Source: Culicoidibacter larvae
GTDB taxonomy: Bacteria; Bacillota_I; Bacilli_A; Culicoidibacterales; Culicoidibacteraceae
Direction of reading: 5' to 3'
DNA length: 64,000 bases
NCBI RefSeq assembly: GCF_005771635.1
Contig: NZ_VBWP01000010.1
Location: 38,962 to 102,961 of the forward strand
The position numbers and the translations under genes are program-made. A model generated the notes under the pieces. The model saw nothing but the letters and a program-made list of their open reading frames with translations, was not told the origin of the DNA and did no database searches. Shown here piece after piece: positions 1 through 7,300 of the stretch; the first letter of the stretch is position 1, and each line of letters starts with the position of its first letter.

Positions 1-1194
1 ACCTTCTTGAGTTGGTCACAAACACAAGGTGGGACGGCATGGAATTTTACTAATGATAAAATGCCGGCAAGCAACTTGAACTTATATGCGCAATTTTCTG
101 CTGACAATCAAACAATTACATTTGATGTTAATGGCGGCGATGTGGCAACTGAGCCGGCTGATATTGTACAGCCAACAGATTCAAGTGTTACTATCAGTGC
201 AGTGCCAAGTTATGCGGGTTATACTTTCGTTGGCTGGTTTGATAGCAGCAATGTGCAACATAGCGGAACCTTTGCAATGCCAAATGGCGGGTTGGATTTA
301 GTAGCGCATTGGACAGCGGCTAATCAAGTGATTAGTTTTGATGCTGCCGGTGGTAGTGGCGTGGATTCAATTGTTGAACCGACCGGAGCCAGTGTTGATA
401 TTGATTCTGCGGTGACGACTCGTGCCGGGTACCAATTTGATGGTTGGTATAATGGTGCGACTCAGGTTGATGGAATTATCACTATGCCTGTAGGCGGAAT
501 GCAGTTAACAGCACATTGGACAGCGTTAGACCAAACAATCACCTTTGATGTCAATGGTGGTTTATCAAGTTCAAAACCAGATGATATTATTGCGCCGACA
601 GATTCAATTGTTGATATTGATGCGGTTACTGAACCGCAACGCCCGGGATATCGCTTCTTGGGTTGGTATAACAATGATGAATTGGTATTTGGCAGTATTA
701 ATATGCCGGCAGGCGGGATGACATTAAAAGCAGCATGGAAAGATTTAATTGCTGATGGGGTTTGGAAGATTAATGGTGATCATATTACGATGACGGTTTC
801 GGAAGTTGATGGCTATATGGCTAATGGAACATTAGGCCAGGAAGTATTGGCGAAGAGCAATGCTAAAGCCTGGGATGATGAAACCGGTGAAATTTTAACG
901 CCGCTTGATATTGATTGTTCAAGTGTGGTTGCAGTTGTTGGTGATTATCATGCGCCGGTAACTTATACGCCTGGAACAAGTTCTGCGGCAGCGGCTGTAT
1001 CGGTGTTTGGTGCGGAAGATGCTGAGGAGAATACTGATGTCAATACGCTTTCGGGAACGGTAGCAGTTACAGTTATTGATGATCCGGTTTCAAAATTACC
1101 GGTGACTGGACAGGAACCGTTGATGATGGCCGGAGCTGGCGGGGTACTGATTGGTTTGAGTAGTGTCTTCTTAGTTAAAAAGAAAAGAAAATAG
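1..1194 (+). CDS. Giant LPXTG adhesin with InlB-type repeats, 3' end only
   Basis: The reading frame is open from base 1, so this is the C-terminal part (about 397 codons) of a larger surface protein whose start lies outside the window. It holds the tail of one InlB/Listeria-Bacteroides repeat and three full ones, recognised by G-Y-x-F-x-G-W-[FY] and a closing A-x-W. A roughly 115-residue domain follows (about 745-1092), then LPVTG, a hydrophobic helix and a KKKRK tail, the standard sortase sorting signal. It should be covalently attached to peptidoglycan. It is paralogous to the proteins at 4331 and 60489. The ligand is unknown. Confidence 0.92.
   Translation, partial: TFLSWSQTQGGTAWNFTNDKMPASNLNLYAQFSADNQTITFDVNGGDVATEPADIVQPTDSSVTISAVPSYAGYTFVGWFDSSNVQHSGTFAMPNGGLDLVAHWTAANQVISFDAAGGSGVDSIVEPTGASVDIDSAVTTRAGYQFDGWYNGATQVDGIITMPVGGMQLTAHWTALDQTITFDVNGGLSSSKPDDIIAPTDSIVDIDAVTEPQRPGYRFLGWYNNDELVFGSINMPAGGMTLKAAWKDLIADGVWKINGDHITMTVSEVDGYMANGTLGQEVLAKSNAKAWDDETGEILTPLDIDCSSVVAVVGDYHAPVTYTPGTSSAAAAVSVFGAEDAEENTDVNTLSGTVAVTVIDDPVSKLPVTGQEPLMMAGAGGVLIGLSSVFLVKKKRK
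103..741 (+). repeat. Three InlB-type repeats in the adhesin stalk
   Basis: Three consecutive protein repeats of about 70 residues, each with a G-Y-x-F-x-G-W core and a [MT]-x-L-x-A-x-W end. They are diverged at the DNA level, so recent recombination is not obvious. They resemble the last repeats of the 4331 protein. Confidence 0.8.
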
Positions 1195-1202
1195 TGGATA
1201 AA

Positions 1203-1235
1203 AAAGAGCTGGCCACAAGCCAGCTCTTTTTCTCT
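1203..1235 (+). terminator. Intrinsic terminator
   Basis: Stem 1206-1213 pairs perfectly with 1219-1226 (GAGCTGGC/GCCAGCTC), with A-rich and T-rich flanks that extend it, followed by a T-rich tract. It ends the adhesin transcript. Confidence 0.9.
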
Positions 1236-1298
1236 TTTCTCCCAGAATTGCACAAAATCACATATACATATAATTCATAAAAATGTTGTAATAATCTA

Positions 1299-1327
1299 TT
1301 GTGTGTGATTAATTTTAGGTTTATACT
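1299..1327 (+). promoter_or_regulatory. Putative sigma-A promoter of the 1364 surface protein
   Basis: TTGTGT (1299-1304), a 17-nt spacer and TATACT (1322-1327). It lies just upstream of the GGGGGG run (1351-1356) that serves as ribosome site. Confidence 0.5.
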
Positions 1328-1363
1328 GTATTTATCCATATTATCACACAGGGGGGAATTAAT

Positions 1364-3814
1364 ATGTCAAAAAAAATAATCGCAAAAATAGGTGCGGCTA
1401 GTTTATTGGCGGCGATTGTGGCCGCTCAAGTTAGTCCGGTAGTTTCAGCTTTTAGTGAAGTTGAGAGTAGCGGCAACAATGCTAGTGAAGTAGTGACTAG
1501 TGCTGAGAATAGCACAGTTGAAAGTGAGGCAAATCAAGGGATTGATTTGCAAGAATCTGGCGCGAATAATGTTGCTAGCGAGGATAATGTTCAGTTGTTG
1601 GCTAGTCGCGTGCCATTGAAGGCGGTACTGCCTGGTGCAAGTGTAACTGTAGAAACGGTTGTAGACTTAGTTGACACGGTAAATAACGCTGAGATGAATA
1701 AAACGATTACCTTAGGTAGTAGTTTTCCGACTGCTTTAAGTGGCGTTATTACTTTGAATATCACTCATAATTACAATATTACTATTAATGGTAATAATAA
1801 GGTTTTAACTCCGGCTGCTAATCAGAAGCATTTTAATGTGACTAGCACTGGTAGCGGAACAATTACTTTTGATTCGATTCAGTTTAAAGGTTTGACCAGC
1901 AATGGCGCTGATGGTTTACCGGTTGCAGCCAATCTTGGCGGCGGCGTGATGATAAAAAATAATCAAGGTGCCTTTGTATTTAATAAAACCAAATTTTTGA
2001 ATATAAACGGCGGTGGAATTAATCTGAAGGGTGCGGGAACTTTAACGGTTACCAATTCTACTTTTGATTCTAATATTGTTACTGATGGTGGCGGCGCGAT
2101 TCGTGCTGAAGAGGCACCGAAATATTTGAGTATCAGCAATTCGACATTTAAAAATAATGTGAATAATGGTGCCGGGTATGATGGTGGTGCAATCTTTATT
2201 AAAAATGCCAGTGGTGTTATTAATATCGAACACAGTTTATTCTTGAATAATATTAATAAGTTTAATCGCGGCGGAGCGATTTCGATAAATTTGTCAACCG
2301 CTAGTAATATCAATACAATCAATGATTGTTATTTCGACGGTAATAAGGCGTTAAGCCCTGCTGCTAATGTGAATGCTGATGGTGGTGCGATTTCATTATA
2401 TGAGCTTGGAGTTGGCGGTAAGTTTACATTGACTGGTTCAACTTTTACTAACAATGTGGCCGATGATGATGGTGGTGCATTATTATTGCAAGGAAAAGAG
2501 AATACTGATATTCAGGTTATTAACTCTACTTTCTATAATAATAGTGCGTATGGTAAAGGGAACGCGGCTGATTACAGTGGTGGTGCGATTCAAGCTTATG
2601 CCAGTGGTTCACAAGGTTCAACAACAATCGCAACCTTTATAGATAATACTTTTGCTAATAATAACGCTTATTCTGGTTTTTCTGCATCTCAGACACAACG
2701 TGGCGGGGCAGTTGCCGGAAGCGGTTCTTTATTCCGTACGCAAAAAGCAATCTTTCAAAATAATATTACTATAGGTAATAAAGTTTATAACAATGATGGA
2801 ACTGAAAATGTTAATTCAAAGTATAAAAATGTTTCAATGACACAGCCGACCAATAATGGTGGTAATATTGGGTTTGATAATGGAGCGGATATAACAGCAA
2901 CTTTTGAAGATGTTTTCGGTGTATACCCGGTTGTTCCGATTTTGCATAACTCAACAGTGATGGCCGGAGATATGAACGACAGTTCTTATCAAGCGATTCC
3001 AACAATGCCAATTATTCCTAATGATGGAATTACAGGGATTGCCAATGGTACCGGAACACCATCAATTTATACATTTGATGAATGTGCGCATCAACGCAGT
3101 ACAACAAAACCGGACAGTGGTGCCGTAGAAATTGGCTGGATCCGTTACGAAGCAAATGGCGGTGAATGGACTTTGCCGCAATTGACCGGATATAGTGGAG
3201 AAGCTTATTATGTAGGAACTAATCCAACAACGTATTTTGATGTTGGTGATTACAATGGTACAACAACTATCATTGATGATTCCAATCTGGCCAACGGCAG
3301 TAAAACATTTGTTGAGTGGAATACTAAAGCTGACGGGACTGGAACTACTTACACAGTCGGCAATGCTGATCTTACCAGTGATGGCTTAACATTATATGCA
3401 ATCTGGGCTGAACCGATTACTTATACTGTTACTTATGATGGTAACGGGCATACTATCGGTAGTGTTCCAGTTGATGCCAATAGCTATAGTATCGGAGTAA
3501 CTGCAACAGTGTTGAATATCATAGATTTAGCCCGTAATAATCATTCGTTTGTCGGCTGGAATACTGCTGCTAATGGCAGTGGTACAGCATATGCTGCTGG
3601 TGATGCGATTACAGTAAATGGAAATATTGTATTGTATGCTCAATGGTTACAAGATGAAACACCAACTGATAATAATAGCAGTACAAACAATAGTTCAAAT
3701 AATAATTCAGATTCTGGATTACCACAGACAGGAACACATTTGGCTGAGGTAGCAGTAATTGGACTTGTGGTTGCAGGTGCAAGTATGCTAGTCTTACGTA
3801 AAGTTAAAAAATAA
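1364..3814 (+). CDS. Beta-helix (PMP-like) LPXTG surface protein
   Basis: An 816-residue secreted protein. Residues 1-29 form a signal peptide (KK, hydrophobic core, small residues), then an acidic low-complexity stretch. Residues about 130-480 repeat patterns such as N-S-T-F-x-N-N and G-G-A-I, typical of right-handed parallel beta-helices of the Chlamydia-PMP/pectate-lyase kind. Two InlB-like repeats ending in L-Y-A-[IQ]-W follow, then an S/N-rich linker and LPQTG, a hydrophobic helix and KVKK. The ATG follows a GGGGGG run (1351-1356) instead of AGGAGG. The 51261 protein is a close paralog. Adhesion or glycan binding is an inference from architecture. Confidence 0.9.
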   Translation: MSKKIIAKIGAASLLAAIVAAQVSPVVSAFSEVESSGNNASEVVTSAENSTVESEANQGIDLQESGANNVASEDNVQLLASRVPLKAVLPGASVTVETVVDLVDTVNNAEMNKTITLGSSFPTALSGVITLNITHNYNITINGNNKVLTPAANQKHFNVTSTGSGTITFDSIQFKGLTSNGADGLPVAANLGGGVMIKNNQGAFVFNKTKFLNINGGGINLKGAGTLTVTNSTFDSNIVTDGGGAIRAEEAPKYLSISNSTFKNNVNNGAGYDGGAIFIKNASGVINIEHSLFLNNINKFNRGGAISINLSTASNINTINDCYFDGNKALSPAANVNADGGAISLYELGVGGKFTLTGSTFTNNVADDDGGALLLQGKENTDIQVINSTFYNNSAYGKGNAADYSGGAIQAYASGSQGSTTIATFIDNTFANNNAYSGFSASQTQRGGAVAGSGSLFRTQKAIFQNNITIGNKVYNNDGTENVNSKYKNVSMTQPTNNGGNIGFDNGADITATFEDVFGVYPVVPILHNSTVMAGDMNDSSYQAIPTMPIIPNDGITGIANGTGTPSIYTFDECAHQRSTTKPDSGAVEIGWIRYEANGGEWTLPQLTGYSGEAYYVGTNPTTYFDVGDYNGTTTIIDDSNLANGSKTFVEWNTKADGTGTTYTVGNADLTSDGLTLYAIWAEPITYTVTYDGNGHTIGSVPVDANSYSIGVTATVLNIIDLARNNHSFVGWNTAANGSGTAYAAGDAITVNGNIVLYAQWLQDETPTDNNSSTNNSSNNNSDSGLPQTGTHLAEVAVIGLVVAGASMLVLRKVKK

Positions 3815-3820
3815 ATGTTG

Positions 3821-3852
3821 ATTGTAAGAGTATCTTCGGATATTCTTACAAT
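3821..3852 (+). terminator. UUCG-capped hairpin after the beta-helix gene
   Basis: A stem of about 14 bp (3821-3834 with 3839-3852, one wobble) closed by C-UUCG-G, a very stable tetraloop. Only a short, broken T tract follows, so it may be a weak terminator or a 3' stabilising hairpin. Confidence 0.6.
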
Positions 3853-3903
3853 TGTTTAGGGCAATAATGTGGCTACCCCCAATGCGCATTGTTGCCCTAA
3901 ACA
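3853..3903 (+). other. Long 3' UTR hairpin with a CCCCC loop
   Basis: TGTTTAGGGCAA (3853-3864) pairs perfectly with TTGCCCTAAACA (3892-3903), and pairing continues inward to about 3869/3887 with one wobble. The loop displays a run of five C (3876-3880). It sits between the UUCG hairpin and the T-tract terminator, so read-through 3' UTR would carry it. Confidence 0.6.
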
Positions 3904-3920
3904 GTTGGTTTCACTTTATA

Positions 3921-3958
3921 AAAAACAGCTGGGTCACTTGGAAACCCGGCCGTTTTTA
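3921..3958 (+). terminator. Intrinsic terminator
   Basis: AAAAACAGCTGGGT (3921-3934) pairs with ACCCGGCCGTTTTT (3944-3957), with one mismatch and one wobble, ending in a T run. Confidence 0.8.
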
Positions 3959-4108
3959 TAGTTTCTCCCAAGAAAGAAAAAACTTATTCACAAAATTGCT
4001 TTTTACGTTAAAACATGGGACAATAAGTTATGAAAAATGGGGGGACTAAATAATTAACTGGATGCTGGCATTATTTGCCAATGCTGCTTGTTATGGATTA
4101 TTTGCTCT

Positions 4109-4134
4109 ACCAAACAAATTTGTTTGGTTTTTTT
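4109..4134 (+). terminator. Palindromic terminator with no gene upstream
   Basis: ACCAAACAAA is followed directly by its reverse complement and a T run. No protein gene lies between this and the previous terminator at 3958, so it would end a short untranslated transcript. Confidence 0.6.
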
Positions 4135-4222
4135 GTTTGCCAAAAATCGTTTTTTTATGAGCACAATAATAATAACTGGAGAGAATATACAAAAATTACA
4201 CAAAAAGAACACAGACTTTTCG

Positions 4223-4250
4223 TTGAACCAAATGGCACGTGTTCTATAAT
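4223..4250 (+). promoter_or_regulatory. Promoter of the 1853-residue adhesin
   Basis: TTGAAC (4223-4228), 16-nt spacer, TATAAT (4245-4250). Downstream lie two AGGACA direct repeats 20 nt apart (4274-4279, 4294-4299) and the GGGAGGG ribosome site (4316-4322). Confidence 0.65.
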
Positions 4251-4330
4251 TGGAATTGATATTACTGTAAAATAGGACAAGATGTCGAATAACAGGACAG
4301 TATATTAGAATTTAAGGGAGGGTTTCTAAT

Positions 4331-7300
4331 ATGAGTAAAAAAATTGGAAAACTAATTATTGTATCATTAGCAGCATTGCTCTTGGTACTTACGCAAATGG
4401 ACTTAAGCGTTTTAGCACAAAGTGACGAAGTGACGCAAGAGTCATCACAAAATAATACAGGGGAAAACGAGGCGGCTGATGCAGCTGAGGCTGACCAGCT
4501 GCAAAGTGAACCAGCAGCTGAAGCCGAAGCGCCAAAAACAAGTGTTCAGGGAGGACGGCAACTGTTAGGAGATGCACCAACAACGCAAAATGCATTTGCA
4601 GTATATGACGGACAAGATTTGGCAACCAATGCTGACTTTAGTTATGCACCTAAAGACGCGTACACACCGGCACGAACTTTAAGTATTGCTACTTCATTTC
4701 CAGACCGTGCAACAGTAACCGGAGCTAAGATAGAAATTAAACTTAATAATGTGTTACAACTGGCTGGAGCACCTGGGATGGTTGCAGACGGTACAAATGG
4801 CTGGAAGTTTGATCTCGATAAATTAGTAAATGACTATCCGCAACAGGCTGGGAAAATCAGCAATGCAATTTACACGCCAGAAAAAGTGAATGGCTGGTTA
4901 ACAGGAAAAGGAACATTAACCTATGAAAAAAACCCCGGAACTAATGAGGTTTATTTAGAACTAACCTTAAAATTGAATGTGACTTATTCGGTGCGTTTGT
5001 TTAACGGACCAACTGAGACTTTTGCTAATGTAGCGGATATTAGTTCGAGCTATACTGAAAATGGAATGGATCATGAAATTGAGAGCAGTAAAATTAATAA
5101 TGTTACTGTGACTAATGCTCAAAATATCTGGATTAGTATGTATCAAGGTGGGACAATGTATCGTTCAATCGGAGATGATGTTACCGTGGGGACATCACTT
5201 AATCCATATGTAAATACTGATTCATATAGTGCAGGTCTAACTAATGTAGTTGTTAATGAATTGACCTACACTGTGAAAATAAATAAGTTGCTTAACTTGA
5301 CGGGAGTACGAACATCATCAGGAACACTTTCTTATACATTAACAGATGATCCTAGTGATGCAATTTACCAGTATATAACTTATACTGTTTCAAATTTTAA
5401 AGTTGCATCTACACTATATTTTGATTTCAAACTTCCGGATAATATTGCAACCGGAAATTATCAAGTCTTTTCAATTGGTTCTTATGCTGGGTTTACAAAT
5501 TCAATCACAAGAGTTGATGGTTCAGTTGAAACTTCAGGGATAGTGCACTCATATGGTAGTACAGCAGTCATTTCTGTAAGTGATCCAAATGTGGCATCGG
5601 AATTAGAACTGGATACATCTAATCAAACTTTAGCTTTTCAAGACTTTGATGCCAGTATGAATTTGCTTGGTAATATGCAAGTGAAAAATACTAGTGCTAA
5701 CGTGATTACTAATCGTTCCGGAAAGTTAGATTTTAGTGCTTATAGCAGTAAATATGGCGTTGAACAAGTTAGTCTTACGATACCAAACGGTATGCAAGTT
5801 AAGAATGTCGTTGCCAAGACAAATTTGAATAATACGTATTCGATTGCAACAGTTACTGGAACAGCAGGTGGAGCCGGTCAATATGTAAATATTAGTAAAT
5901 CGGTATTGGGAATAACAACAGATGCTGAGTATATAACAGAATTGACTTGGGATTATGCTGGTTCCTTTCCTAGCGGATGGGTTAGCGGCGGTACAAGTTC
6001 AAGGTTAGACTACTTCCAAGTTTCCACGATTCGTTATTATGGAAAAATTTTAGATATGCCTGCTGATCGAAAATATAATGCGACATTAACAGTCTTTGAA
6101 ACTGGGAATGTCTCAAATTCTCAAACCAAAACTCAAGCTATTACGGTTAATGATAACTCAATTTCTATGGGCTCAACTGTGGGATTAACTGGAAATTTAG
6201 TAACAACACAAAGTAGCGGCAGCATTTATTCGGCATCTTCAACGGTTGATTTTACTAACTATCGCTATAGTAATGATATGATGCGTACCTTAAAAGGGAT
6301 TGCTTTTTATCTACGTGATACTGATTATACAATAGTTAATCCAGATACATTAAAAGTCACCTGGAATGGAAATACCTATCAAACCAGTGATGGAAGTTTG
6401 ACTGCAATTGAAGGTGTTGATAATTCTAATCATAAATTCTATAAATTAGAATTACCAGATGTTATTTTAGGTATGGGGAATACAGAAACGGCCAGCACTA
6501 TATATCCAAATGCAACTGTGACTTATGATTTTAAAATTAAGCCGTCAGCGCCGACAACTGCGTTAATGGTTCAAGATATCATTTCAGTTACCCCGCTTGA
6601 TCAATCAATCAGAGTAACTAATGGTGGTTGGTACAGTGTGTACCTTACTACTGATAAATATAATGTAACCGGACAGGCTAATTCAAATATCCCACTTGGT
6701 TCTTACCGTCAAGGCTATGCTTTCAATATTACTGCTAAAAAAGCATTTTTAGTTACAACGGCAGCTAATCTTGATGATGGCCCATGGGTGAGCTATGATT
6801 ATGATACTAATCAATCAATCATTGATCTGAATCCAAGCGGTGATGCTAAGTATCAATTGGCGGTAACAAATAATTCAGGACAAACAATTAATGGTTACAC
6901 TGCACTTGTGCCGATTCCAAAGTATGGTGAAAAAACAGACTTAACACCAGCCACACCTGGAGAGTGGAATCCAAGCTATCATTTGCAAAAAGAAGCTTTT
7001 GGCTGGACAACAGCATTATTAGAAGAAATTAACACTTCTGCAACAGCTCTCGATTATCAGGTCCTTTATGCAACAACATATGAGACTAGTATCTCTTCAC
7101 CAAATTTTGTCACATGGGATACTATTACAAATAAAGATAATATTCGCATGGTAAAAATATTTACAACTGATGCAATTCCTGATGGGACATTAGATGTTAT
7201 TGATTTTCCATTGGCATTAACCGATCCATTAGCTGATGCTCATGCTGGCAATATGAATATTTATTCAGCACGTGTATATAGCAGTATTGATGGTAGTGCC

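Larger units (their letters stand above)
3815..4330 (+). other. 516-nt intergenic region with hairpins, a second terminator and a promoter
   Basis: There is no convincing protein gene here. In order it holds a UUCG-capped hairpin (3821-3852), a hairpin with a C-rich loop (3853-3903), an intrinsic terminator (3921-3958), a GGGGGG run (4039-4044), a palindromic terminator (4109-4134) and the promoter of the next adhesin (4223-4250). Short open frames at 3852-4049 and 4075-4275 lack a good start context and cross these elements. Confidence 0.7.

Noticed and set aside
3852..4275. Two short plus-strand frames after the beta-helix gene
   Set aside because: They run through hairpins, a terminator and the next promoter, lack ribosome sites and have no recognisable composition.
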